From Diphasiastrum complanatum (lineage: Eukaryota > Streptophyta > Lycopodiopsida > Lycopodiales > Lycopodiaceae): 64,000 bases of DNA. Shown piece by piece: positions 1 to 10,080 of this stretch. Within the stretch, counting starts at the first letter, position 1. Each line of letters starts with the position of its first letter. The stretch covers positions 18,095 through 82,094 of the forward strand of contig MU832209.1 in NCBI GenBank assembly GCA_029204225.1, in the 5' to 3' direction. The notes below the pieces were generated by a model. It was not told the DNA's origin, ran no database searches, and saw only the letters and a list, made by a program, of their open reading frames with translations. Position numbers and translations under genes: made by a program.

Positions 1-903
1 CATTTTTTTTAGGTAATTTGGTTTCTTATGGAAATTTAATTACTTTAGTGGATGAAAATCTACTACGGATTGTAGTCAATGAATGCTTGTGTACAATTTT
101 CAGCCTAACTTAACTCAAGAGAGTATCTGGAGTACTCAGAGCTGAGTTAAAGTCATTTTTATCTTGATGGATCTCCTAAGAGATTATGGTAGGATGAATT
201 GCTGTACCTTAGTCTTTTGAAAAAATATAAGTGTATTGGTACCAAGAAGCATTTATGACAAGTTTGCAAGAAATTGTGGATAGTCTTGGACTATAATTGT
301 TTAGATCTTTAACTTTTAAACATTGATTTCCAATGTAAAGTGACTTTTTACTTAGAGATTTATGTAAATTGAGGTTACATGAAGATAATGTTACTTGATT
401 GGAGAGAGTTAGGCCCAATAGGAAGATTTATCTCTTAGTGTGTTTTTAAAGGTCGATATAGTACTTCAGTATAGAGATAGATAATTTGAAAAGTACTCCA
501 TCTCTAAGTACTTATTTGATATGAAATTAGACTAAGGATTGATTTTTGGGATAAATGTAAAAGTTAAATGATTGATTTGTTAGCTTTTATATTTGATCGT
601 CATGATTGGTTGACTGCTCATCCAGTGTATCATGTAAATTTAGTTTATATGATGATGATAGTTAGATATATTGAAGATTTTATCCATTTGGAGGACTTAT
701 CACTCAATGTACCTTTGGAAATTGAAAGAGTACTCTAAACCAAAGATAAACAATTGAGAACATCGTTCTATCTCTGAGTGCCTGATTAGCTTGGATGGCC
801 AGATTGAGGATAATGATTCATAAAAAAAATTTAAAAGCATACAAATCTAAATCTCCCTTAGTTTTTTCGTTATGAGGACAGAACTTGTTTAAGGAAAAAA
901 GAA
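1..903 (+). mobile_element. Ty3/gypsy chromovirus-like 3' internal tail (relic)
   Basis: This AT-rich stretch has no open frame but aligns by eye over most of its length with 22865-23750. Its last part (about 610-850) matches the integrase C-terminal and chromodomain-like tail that is still readable at 37140-37420. A purine tract at 891-903 directly precedes an LTR start, so it is the polypurine tract. The integrase core is not recognisable in the first 600 bases, and the 22.9 kb copy lacks it as well. Both are therefore probably copies of one already rearranged derivative. The element runs off the left edge of the window. Identity as a Ty3 tail rests on the purine tract, the LTR and the match to the 37 kb copy. 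Confidence 0.6.
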
Positions 904-1396
904 TGCTACGACCATATTCAACTAAGGACATGGAATAGTCTTAATATGGTAAATCGGCCCTCCAGTGTTCGAGATTATTGATCACGCCTAGATTTTATTC
1001 CACTTCAAGGTTTGCTGGTCACTAATGACCTTGAGAGGACCCAAACACTCTAATGAGACATATAGCATAGTGCATACGGCGTGTGACAGATATAGGCAGG
1101 AGGAATGCATGAAGAGTTGTGACCTATTTATAGTTGACCTGCATGGAGATTGCATGGATTCATGCACATGATCCTACTCGCTATATATTAACGTAGTGAT
1201 TATCCCATCGATGACTTTGTTCTAGGCTACCAATTGAGCTCTTCTCTTCTTGCTATCACATGGCATGGCTTTGGGGGCTAGATCCAAGATGATTCTCTAG
1301 GAGGGATTTAGGATTGGTTGGGTGGTTTTGTTCCATTGTCTCTCTTGTTGTGTTTTCCTGTCCTTGTCTTAGGGGTTGTCCCTAGTAGTTTTTACA
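904..1396 (+). repeat. 3' LTR of the chromovirus-like element (493 bp)
   Basis: The LTR starts TGCTACGACC right after the purine tract and ends in TTTTTACA. It matches, in opposite orientation, the LTR at 25058-25524, including the motifs CATATTC, GGAATAGTC and CATGGCATGGCTT and a TTGAGAGGACC block. The first bases are decayed from the TGTTA seen in the sister copies. A copia fragment follows immediately at 1397, so the element inserted into, or recombined next to, older copia DNA. Confidence 0.7.
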
Positions 1397-2304
1397 CAAA
1401 CACCCTTAAGTCCTTGAGATTTGGCTTCCTCCCATACAAGACTTTGAATGGTGTTTTGTCTTCAATAGAGCTACATGGAACTCTATTCATCAAATGGTTA
1501 GCACAAGTGAAGGCTTCTCCCCAAAAAGATTATAGTGAACATGCATCAATCCTTAAGGCTTTAGAACATTCACATAATGTCCCATTCCTCCTCTCGATTA
1601 TCCCATTTTGTTGAGGGGTATAAGGACAAGACAATTATTTCTTAATTCCTTCTTTATCACAAAAATCTTTAAATGCATTGGAGAGATATTCTCCACCATT
1701 ATCACTTCTAAAAGTCTTGATCTTGTGATCATGATGCTTTTCAATAAATGCTTTGAACTTAAGAAAACTTTCAAATACTTGTGCTTTATGTGAAAGTAAG
1801 AATACTCATCAAAACTTTGAGTAGTCATCTATGAATGTAACAAACATGGTGGCACCTCCATTGGACATTGTACTTGCAAAGTGTACATCCGAGTGGATCA
1901 ACTCAAGTTGATGCGTTGTCTTTGTGATGGAATTTGAGAATGGCTTCTTATGTGGTTTTGAGAGAGCATATGCTTCACACACTTTCTCTTCTTTTGCCAA
2001 GGATCTTGGAAATCCTAAGGCAAGCCCCTCCTTGCCCATGACCTCCATGGAATTTGAGTTGATGTGGCCAAGTCTCTTGTGCCATAGAACATGGTTGGAT
2101 AGCTTGGCCTCCTCGCTAGCATCACAACATTAGCATCCACATAGGCATCTAGCTTGAACAATCTTCCAAACCTTATGCCTCTAGTAATGATCTTGCCATC
2201 CTTCTTGATGTTACATGCATTTGTGGTGAACTCCACAATAAAATCATTGTCAAAGCAATTGTCCTACACTAAGCAAGTTCTTAGTGATACTAGGAATGTA
2301 AAGT
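1397..2304 (-). pseudogene. Ty1/copia fragment: pre-integrase and integrase core
   Basis: Read on the minus strand the fragment gives the copia order. First comes a GAG-pre-integrase region (TRGIRFGRLFKLD near 2150-2200). An integrase zinc-binding part follows, in which the second Cys of the CxxC pair is Tyr (CEAYALSKPHKK). The integrase core then shows HSDVHF, FIDDYSKF and, in a shifted frame, SDNGGEYLSN and NGIIERRNGT. The catalytic Asp, Asp and Glu are all visible, but a TAA codon lies between the second Asp and the Glu and there are frameshifts. RT and RNase H are absent because the fragment ends at the LTR junction at 1396. The copia LTR at 2305 interrupts its 5' side. It is a dead remnant. 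Confidence 0.8.
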
Positions 2305-2579
2305 AACTTAGAATTTGCTTCGAACAGGAACATAGATCATGCTATACAGTAACACAGACAGAAAACATTCTCCACAGCAAGCTCACATAGCAACTATATT
2401 TCTCAAAATAAAAATACACTGTACATATAGTTCTTCACTCAAGCAACCCATGCATGGCCTAGGTTGCCGTTGCTGGGACACGTGTCCCGTCGACTCGACT
2501 CGTGGCGAGGCCAACTGATCCTTATCTACTAATAGGACCCACAATACAGTAACACAATGATTCTACTTTAATTCTAACT
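2305..2579 (-). repeat. 3' LTR of copia relic 2 (about 275 bp)
   Basis: On the minus strand a purine-rich tract (CTTTAAGGGAGAGA, about 2577-2590) precedes GTTAGAATTAAAG. The stretch closes with AAATTCTAAGTT near 2305, giving the GTTAGAATT...AATTCTAAC inverted ends typical of copia LTRs. It lies just downstream of the RNase H stop of copia relic 2 and splits the coding part of copia relic 1. It contains a GGGACACGTGTCCC palindrome near 2476-2489. The exact ends are uncertain by a few bases. Confidence 0.65.
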
Positions 2580-2633
2580 CTCTCCCTTAAAGTAGAGTCT
2601 ACTTTTTATACAGTCATATACATAGTTTTAAAG

Positions 2634-3857
2634 TCAACAAACTTTAAGTACAGAAAGCTTTGATCTAAACTTATCAAACTTTTCTCTAATAAGTGGCTTG
2701 GTGAAAATGTCAGCTAGTTGTTCGTCCGTACTACAATGAACAACATGAATTTCACAACTCAGTAGCCTCTCATGTATAAAGTGATACTGAATCTCAATGT
2801 GTTTGGTTCTCGCATGGAACACTGGATTTTTTGCTAATTGAATGCCACTCTGACTGTCACTATGTATAGTTGTGAGATTTTCCTGTTTCATGGCAACTTC
2901 ATCCAAGATTTGCCTCAACCATATAGCTTCATGTGCTGCACTACACATTGCCTTGTACTCTGCTTCTGTTGTAGATAAAGCAACTGTACTTTGCTTTTTA
3001 CTAGACCAGGAAAAACAATTGCCACAAAGCTGGAATACATTCCCTGTGGTGGATCTACGATCGTCATAGTCACCTCCCCAATCCGTATCCACATAGCCAC
3101 ATAACTCAGGTACACCCTCATGCTTCCTATAAACTAAGCCATAATTGGAAGTGCCTTTAACACATCGCAAAATGCGTTTGGCTGCCTTCCAATGCATTTC
3201 CGTAGGTGTTGCCATAAACTGACTTACAATACCAACAACATAGCATATATCTAGTCTAGTCATGGTAAGCTAAATCAAGCTCCCTACTAACTGCTTATAC
3301 AACATAGCATCAAATGGCTGTGACTCGTCAAGCTTGGAAAGTTTTTTACCTGGTTCAATAGGAGTGTTCACAGGCTTGCAATCCTGCAACCTAAACCTGT
3401 GCAGCAACTCTCTGACATACTTCACATGTGTTAAACCCACTTCGTGTCCTTTTTGCCACACCTCCACTCCAAGGCAATAATGCATTAGGTTGAGATCTGT
3501 CATCTTGAATTGTTCCATGAGGTCTTTCTTGATCATGTCTATCATCTCTTGATTATTTCCTGTGATAATCAAGTCATCAATATAAAGAGCAATCAAAGCA
3601 ACCATACCATTAAAGCATAAGACATAAAGATTCGAATCAGAGTGTGTTCTCACCATCCCCTTAGAATGAAAGTAGACATCAATCATGTTGTACCATGCAC
3701 GTGGTGCCTGTTTAAGACCATTAAGTACTTTCTTCAAGCGACATACCTTATGTTCCTGTCCTTTCGCTACAAAGCCTTTAGGTTGATCCATGAACACCTC
3801 TTCTTGCATGAGTCTCTTTAATCTGTGCATCATCCAAGTTAAATTTTTGATCTTCAT
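2634..3857 (-). pseudogene. Ty1/copia relic 2: reverse transcriptase (C-terminal half) and RNase H
   Basis: The minus strand encodes the second half of a copia RT: QPKGFVAKG, LNGLKQAPRAWY, the catalytic LYIDDLIITG (YIDD instead of the usual YVDD) and YLRxVGSLI-type motifs. An in-frame stop separates this from RNase H. The RNase H is otherwise open from 3263 to 2634, with DTDWGGD, TEAEYKA, SDSQSG and KHIEIQYHF. The N-terminal half of the RT is missing: the integrase end (VIFHEDQKFN) joins directly to QEEVFMDQPKGF near 3800-3850. An internal deletion of roughly 250 codons is inferred from family length. The element cannot transpose by itself. Confidence 0.85.
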
Positions 3858-4567
3858 GGAAGATCACATCTCTACTAACAACATTTTTGTCAGTAGAGGG
3901 CAAATAAATCCTGTATGCTTTTTTAGTGGATGCATAACCTACAAAAATTCCTTTTACTGCACTAGGATCTTCCTTCTTCCTAGTTTCTAGAGGCACATGC
4001 ACAAAGCATACACAGCCAAAAATCCTAAGATGATCTACCTTAGGCTTTTTTTTATACAACATCTCAAATGGTGTCTTTCCTCCTATTGCAAGATTTGGAA
4101 GCCTATTACAAAGATAGTTTGCACATGCAACTGCCTCTCCCCAAAATTCTTTAGGCAGAGAAACTTCCAGCCTAATGGCTTTTGCACATTCACACAAAGT
4201 TCTATTTTTTCTCTTAGCAACTCCATTTTGCTGAGGAGTATATGAACAAGAGAACTCTCTTTGAATACCCTCTCTCTCACAAAAGTCTTTAAACTTATTG
4301 GAAGTGTATTCCCCTCCACTATCACTTCTTAAAGCTTTTAACTTGAAAGGAAATGCTTCTCTACATAAGCTTTAAAAGTAAGAGAAACATCATAAACCAT
4401 GGCTTTTGAAAACAATATATAGATCCAAGAATGTCTTGTATAATCATTTACAAAAGAGACAAAGCAGTTAGTTCCTCCTTTGCTCTTAGTTGATGAGAAA
4501 TGAACATCTGAGTGTACAAGTTCAAATGGTTGCTTTGTCTTGATACTTGATCTAGGAAAAGGCCTGT
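3778..4567 (-). pseudogene. Ty1/copia relic 2: integrase core with lost catalytic Glu
   Basis: The minus-strand frames carry LVHSDVHFSS, SFVNDYTRHSW, SDSGGEYTSNKF, then TPQQNGVAKRKNRT, EFWGEAVACANYL and FGCVCFVHVP. This is the copia integrase core and its C-terminal extension. The Glu of the DDE triad, normally the E of NGVxERxNRT, is encoded as Lys (codon at about 4213-4215). Frameshifts break the protein near 4080-4200 and 4325-4400. The gag, protease and integrase N-terminus are gone: sequence stops matching at about 4567, where GC-rich DNA begins. The remaining order on the minus strand is IN, RT, RNase H, LTR. Confidence 0.85.
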
Positions 4568-4730
4568 GTGTGACGCGTGGCCCGTGCTCGGGTGCCCGCC
4601 AAAATCAGGATGCGGGAGATTTTTGGCGGGCGGCGCCGGGGCGCGGTCCCGGGCAGCGGGGTGGTGCCGGGCAGGGGTCCCGGGCAGCAGGGGTGGCACC
4701 GGGCAGCCGGCGCTGGGCACTCAGACTCAC
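4568..4730. other. GC-rich low-complexity segment
   Basis: This segment is very GC-rich compared with the AT-rich surroundings and contains repeated GGTCCCGGGCAGC, GGTGCCGGGCAG and GGCACCGGGCAGCC blocks about 20-30 bp apart. It abuts the truncation point of copia relic 2 exactly. Long ORFs in several frames on both strands are a by-product of the GC content and resemble no protein I know. A short CA microsatellite follows at about 4728-4747. Confidence 0.6.
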
Positions 4731-4789
4731 ACACACACACACACACATGCAAGGAACCGGGTGGGTTTCTCTATAAATCCCCTCCCAGT

Positions 4790-5060
4790 TCCCTTGCAAG
4801 ATTGCTTATGGGATAAAAATTGGCTGCCTGGACATGTGGCATCCGAGCAACTAGTTTTTTTAAAAAAAAAAACATGTGGTCAGGAGGGCACCGGGGCCAA
4901 AGGGCCACCATGCTCGCAAGATGCTTATGGGATAGAAATTGGCTGCCTGGACACACGGCGCTCAAGCAGCCAATTTTAAAAATAAAAATAAAAAATTGTG
5001 TGGCTGAGAGCCCACTGGGGCCAAACGGCCATCCGTGCGGGCCGTGCTCGCAAGATGCGA
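4790..5060 (+). repeat. Diverged tandem duplication, unit about 120-130 bp
   Basis: Two consecutive units share CTYGCAAGATTGCTTATGGG, ATWGAAATTGGCTGCC, TGGACA and a GGGGCCAAANGGCCA block (starts about 4795 and 4913). A third unit begins CTCGCAAGATGC near 5050 and breaks off at a C-run and A-run (about 5064-5096). A-rich tracts sit inside each unit. A faint version of the GGGGCCAAA block also occurs near 14680. No coding function is seen. Confidence 0.65.
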
Positions 5061-5062
5061 GC

Positions 5063-5093
<31 letters not shown>

Positions 5094-5149
5094 AAATCTG
5101 AAGCCTCTTTTTATTTTCTTTTATTTGCAAATATGTCTATGTGGGTTTC

Positions 5150-5545
5150 CTTAGATCGACGGTCCACAATGTGCCAGCAATCCAGATCCTACAGCGGGAA
5201 GAAACCTACAGGAAAAAGCAACTCCTAACCTAGGAGTTAGGGCTACACAATCAGATTCTAGGCTAGAATTTAGCTTTTTCCGAGGGTTAAGTTGATCAAC
5301 GGCCTACGACGCCTTAGCTCACGAGATCCGACGGTGGGAACAACTTCTAAAAAACCCAAAGGCTTCAAAAGCAGAATCTAGAATTAGGGTTAGGACGATC
5401 GACGGCTCAGGATCCCACAGCACTCCACATCCAACGGTGTGAGGATAAGAAGAAAAAACCGTGAGGGCCGAGTCTAGCCTTTAGGGTTATTAGGATCGAC
5501 GGACCAGGATGGCGAATGAATCTACATCCGACGGTGGGAGGATTC
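5150..5545 (+). promoter_or_regulatory. Repeated promoter module upstream of the R3H-SUZ gene
   Basis: Four modules spaced about 97-140 bp each carry GATCRACGGNC (5154, 5294, 5397, 5494). Each is followed 30-35 bp later by GATCCGACGGTGGGA or a variant (5185, 5325, 5428, 5525). Telo-box-like TTAGGG sequences (near 5236, 5385 and 5481) precede modules two to four. The block lies directly upstream of the presumed 5' leader of the R3H gene. I infer a promoter or proximal enhancer; the sequence shows only the repetition and position. Confidence 0.45.
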
Positions 5546-5559
5546 TAGCAGGAAGGAGG

Positions 5560-6349
5560 AAAAAGCCGAAGGGTGAAGGCGAGAGGGTGGATCGTAGCGA
5601 CGCTGGCGAGAGATGGCGGCTCGCTATCTGCTCGCTTTAGTTTAGATCCTGCTTTGTTTTGTGAAGAAGCCTGGCGCTTGCACTTGCGCGTACTCGTCTT
5701 GGCTATGGCTGCCGTTTTTCTTCTGCTTTTCTAGCTCTACTTATTGCATAGCCTAGGGTTTCTTCTGTTCTGGGGTTTGGTGATAAATAGATGGTCTTTC
5801 TGTTGCTTGCTTCTCTTTCTTGTCCTTTTGGTTGCTATCCATAGCCGTGGATCCTGGCCGTTTCGGATTTAGATCAGTCTTGCATGCTGTGTTCATTATG
5901 ATACGGATGCTGTTGGTGAAAAGCGGCATCCATGGCTGATCTGTCTGGTTAGGGTTTCCTGATCCAAGCTTGGTTTTTATGCGGCCTTGATCTTCGGCAC
6001 AGGCATTAGATTCCTCATCTGGCATGCTAGGAGCGGCCGTTGTTCGGTTCTCAAGTTTCTACAGAAGTCGTATTCGGCAATTGGTAGCTTGGGATGCGCA
6101 GGTAGGCCCGAAATAATTTGGTTGAGTGAGCAAATAGGCCTTATCCGTGGTTCGTGGCAAGCGGTTTTCTGATTGTTTGGATCTATAAAGCAGCTTTGTA
6201 GTAGGCTAGTAGACTTCTTTGTTGAGTAATTCGGTAGTTATTCTAGCTTACCACTATCCTAAGGACCCAATCTAGCAATTTATAAATAGGAGATGAGCGG
6301 GACTTTGATCTTTGATGCAGGGTGCTCAATTGTGAGAACGCATGATTTG
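5560..6349 (+). promoter_or_regulatory. Presumed 5' leader of the R3H-SUZ gene, with a possible leader intron
   Basis: No long conserved frame is present. A plausible splice donor CAG/GTAGGC lies at about 6101/6102 and an acceptor TTTGATGCAG/G at about 6320. This would remove an intron of about 219 bp just before the start codon at 6350. TATAAATAGG at about 6279-6288 would then be intronic. Transcript ends cannot be read from sequence. Confidence 0.35.
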
Positions 6350-9300
6350 ATGGGTTTACTGGTTCCATTAGAAATGGAACAGCCAGCAGATTTGAGGAAA
6401 TTGGTGGATAATCCACCAGATTCATGGGAAATGGCAGATATAGAAGCAAGAATGAAGCTGATTAGGCTTCCAGAACCGAGTTGTGTCACATCAGGAGCTG
6501 ATGCAGCAGTGACTGAAAGCGCGCCCATCCCTCCTGTTGATGATGTAGATAGTGTATTGCGTGAAGCTGTCCAGAATCCTCGAATCAGAATGACAAGTCA
6601 GTACTTATAAGTTTCAACTGTTTTAGACCAACTTTTTGCCTACTCTTCTTACGTTCAACAAGTAATTGTGATGTTTTACTTCCTGCCCTTTTTAACAGGG
6701 TCTGCCTCTTTAGCAGTTCAGGAATTTCATGTCATCATTATTACACTTTATCTGTAGTTCTTATTCCCAGTTCAGTTACATCATAACAAAGATTTGGGCT
6801 TTCTTTCAGAGTACGTTATTCTTTCAAAACTAACATCTCTTACTCGATGTCATGTTGGTAAGGTTCTTGTTGGATGGTTCCCCAATGAAATATATTGAGA
6901 AAGTTGGTCTTTGTACATACTACATGGGTATGACAGCTAATGTGGACATATGTTGTGCATGTGAACTGCACCTACTGTAGGGCACTGACGACGTGAGTAG
7001 GACTGTAGTAGCATTTCATCTACACTTTGCCTGATACAGTTGATTTTCTAAGACTTTCTGGTTGGAGTCCATAGGTTCGAAGATCTCACGTCTCCTTTAT
7101 TATGTTTGTTACGTAGGAGACATAACATTAATATATGCTGTTATCAGTATTTTTGTTTTATCGATAAAAAAATTCTTGATTTTGGCTTCCAAATGTAAAT
7201 TCCGTCCATTACCTTGTTAACTTGAAGAGTGAAACAACACATGTTGAAGAGCATGATTGGCATCAAATTTTAACATTGAAGCTTTAAGTTTCAAATTTCA
7301 GCTACGAGACAAAGATCAAACTCTTGCATCTAATCGAAAAGATCTGAAAATGTTTAAAACCTTTCTAAATGGGGAATTCGTTTGGGGAGTGATTGCTGAA
7401 TCGAACTGCGTAAGAGTATCTCAGGAGAAATTAGTAAAGTACTTTTAGCATAGTGTTAGGTCATTCCCGAGAAAAAAAGTACTACAATTTATTAAAGTTA
7501 ATTGTGATCTTGTTGGTCCTGTGCAGCTTGTTTTATTTTCCTTGTTTTCAATAGATCATTAAATTCTCATTTTTCGGAACTACCCAAATTGTGTCACATG
7601 TTCTATTCTGTCAAATTTTTGTACTTGTACTTGAGTTTCCTGACACTCCACTCGTTATCTATCTGATTTGCTCACCTCTGGTGATCATTTGTTGTTTCTC
7701 AGTTTTAAGATTGGAGCAAGAGGTTGAACGATTTCTTCGCAATCCGAAGCTGCAGCAACTTGAATTTCAACCCATGCGTTCGTCGTACTTACGTCTTGCA
7801 GCTCATCGTGTAGCTCAGCATTACTTTCTACAGTCCACAGTAGTGGATAGCAATTCTCCAGAAGGGAGTAGAATAGTTGCTCGAAAAACTTCTGAAAGTA
7901 GGTATCCATCCATTCGCTTAGCGGACATTCCAGTTGAATTGTCAACAGAAGACAAGCCTTCGTCATCAGGTAAGGTTGCAATTAAGCAGAGGCCCAACAA
8001 AAATTTATGGGGCAATGGTGAAAATGGTTTGACAAATGGTTTTGGTGGAAAAATAAATACTTTGAAGAGTATGGAAGAAAGAAAAGAAGATTACAACAGA
8101 GCACGTGCCAGAATTTTCAATGGCAGTGATTTAGCAGAGAAATTTGGGGAAGATGAAGCTGTCGAATTAAGTGTTGTGAAGGTTAAGGATCGCTTTATTG
8201 CGGAGTCTTTGAAGCCAAAGGGAAATAATAATGAAGAGGAGATTTGCGAGAGTGTTCGAATACCTACAGATCTGTTAGGTGGAGCTAGGGTTCACAAAAA
8301 ACCTGAACGCGAGCTTTTAAATAAAGCAAAAGTAAACAACAAGGTGGCTATCTTTCGGGATCATGAAAAGGATCGGAGGGATCCTGATTACGACCGGAAT
8401 CATGACAAGTATGATCTGTTATATGTCACTGGTTGCTGGTAGTAGTTGACATTACCTGAGCTTATATCTGATGAATTTTCTGATTGTATGTACACTAATC
8501 AGACTGCTTTTGTGACCTATGCTACTTGGTGGAAGCTGCTCATTTTTAACTATTGAACAGTTTCATTTCTCCCTCTTTTCAAGTGTATTTTGCTTCGATG
8601 TTCAAATTTGACATAAAAATGGATGTGTATATGTAGATATCTAAAACTTGTTTCTTTGTTGACCTGATTCAGGTATATACAGCGATTTGATCCTGGTTTT
8701 GGACTTACTGCATCACCTGTTGGATTACAAGGTATTTATGGCCCCCTAGTCAATTACAATACGGAGTTCCCTCAGCTTGGGGGCCATCCTAGACCGCAAA
8801 TACATATGAAGCAACCTCCACCTTGTCCATTACCTCAACAGATGACATGGATGTCTCCTGTTAGTTCATTGGGTTACAGACCTCCAGATGCATACTTGGG
8901 ACATTTCAATCAACCTCATTGTGCTCCACACACTGCAACAGCAATGTATATGCATTCTCCTCAACTAGCTTATCATGGACCTTCCATTGCTTATACCTTT
9001 TCACATGACTGCTACCAGCAGCCATTTACTCAGGTAATCTGACAGTCCTACATGCTTTAAGATATGCCATTATTCCTATTTTCTCTTTACTTTTTTCTAA
9101 ATATTGTCATTTGGTATCTTTGGATACATGATTCAATATACGCTATCTAGAGTTTAGCTAAATATAGCCAGCATTTTCTAGGTTATTGTTGAATTTGCTT
9201 ACTGTGTGCTTGTTACTTGTGCATTAGTGAACATAATTAGAATATGCAGTCATACTCCCATGGAACTTACTGCCTTAACTTGTGCTACATACAGCCACCA

Positions 9301-9372
9301 CCCCAACCACAGCCGCAACAACAGCAACACCAGAAGCCTGAAGCAAGTATTAACCAAGCCCGGTGTCGCTGA
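6350..9372 (+). CDS. R3H and SUZ domain protein (four coding exons, 463 aa)
   Basis: Coding exons are 6350-6596, 7703-8408, 8673-9033 and 9295-9372, joined at GT/AG introns whose phases fit exactly (1392 nt). The R3H domain covers residues 84 to about 137, with the R113xxxH117 signature (RLAAHRVAQHY). The SUZ domain begins near residue 204 (SMEERKEDYNRARARIF). A DPDYDRN stretch and YIQRFDPGFG follow, then a Pro/Gln-rich tail ending in ARCR. This order is that of plant single-stranded nucleic acid-binding R3H proteins, related to animal ARPP21/Encore, so RNA binding is expected. The first splice yields a conserved-looking RxTIL junction. An upstream in-frame ATG at 6293 would add 19 residues but probably lies in a leader intron. 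No damage is seen, so the gene looks functional. Confidence 0.88.
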
Positions 9373-10080
9373 GACCCGGGCACAGCCTGCACCTGCCAGT
9401 GTAGTGCAAAATGGGAATGCCTTTGACTGCAATTCTTGGCACATTATATTGTCTGGAATCTGTCAGGACATTGTTTTACGCACTGGCAGGGTGTTTGCAG
9501 GCAGAGACTGAGGTATTGGTCTGTGTTGATTCCTTCTATATATGGAAATGGCAGCATGGGAGCATGAGATTGCTCTTTTTTGTAGCATAAATTTGGAAGG
9601 TTCCACACAGCCCAGATTTTCCTCAGAATGAGCTAGTACTGGTGTAGTAAGAGTACAGAGTTGTTACATCTTCCAGAGGGTCGTTTAGATTTAGCTAGGT
9701 TCCAGGATGTCAGGTGTATCATGCGAAGTTCATACGTTGTGAATTGAGATCACAAGGTATTGTGAGTTTACTATTGGGTTAACGTTTGGGGAGGAAGCAA
9801 GAAGGGACATCTGCATGAGTATCAACGGTAATCCCCAAGAGGAAAGTATCGATTTTGAAGACTATTGGCCTCGGCTCACTGTCAATTGAGGGGTTTGTCA
9901 TCAACAATATTTCCTGAGAGGAAAGGATCAGTTTCCAAGATTATGGAGGGATTTATCATCAACATTATTTTCCAGGTGGAGAGGATCGATCTCCAAGATT
10001 GCGGGCCCTCTTGGCTCGGCTCTTACCCAATTATCTTCATGTATTGGGTAAGTTGATTATTAATACTTACAGATCATAAT
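9373..10080 (+). other. Probable 3' UTR of the R3H-SUZ gene with internal repeats
   Basis: The sequence after the stop continues without a conserved frame. From about 9840 to 10025 it contains three diverged copies of a block. The block holds GAGGAAAGTATCGATTTTGAAG-like sequence, CCAAGATT and CATCAACA, and CTCTTGGCTCGGCTC or a variant occurs in two of them. The transcript end is not identifiable. Confidence 0.4.

Noticed and set aside
4540-4979. Protein genes in the GC-rich segment
   Set aside because: Open frames exist on both strands and several phases because of the high GC content; none resembles a protein.
7065-7090. tRNA or SINE box B (AGGTTCGAAGAT)
   Set aside because: No box A at the right distance and no flanking duplication.
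7257-7448. Extra exon of the R3H-SUZ gene
   Set aside because: The 6596/7703 splice joins the conserved protein directly and in phase; this frame lies in intron 1 and has no family resemblance.
9206-9511. Separate gene after exon 3 of the R3H-SUZ gene
   Set aside because: The spliced frame uses 9295-9372 and ends ARCR then TGA, as expected for the family; the longer frame is a shadow.
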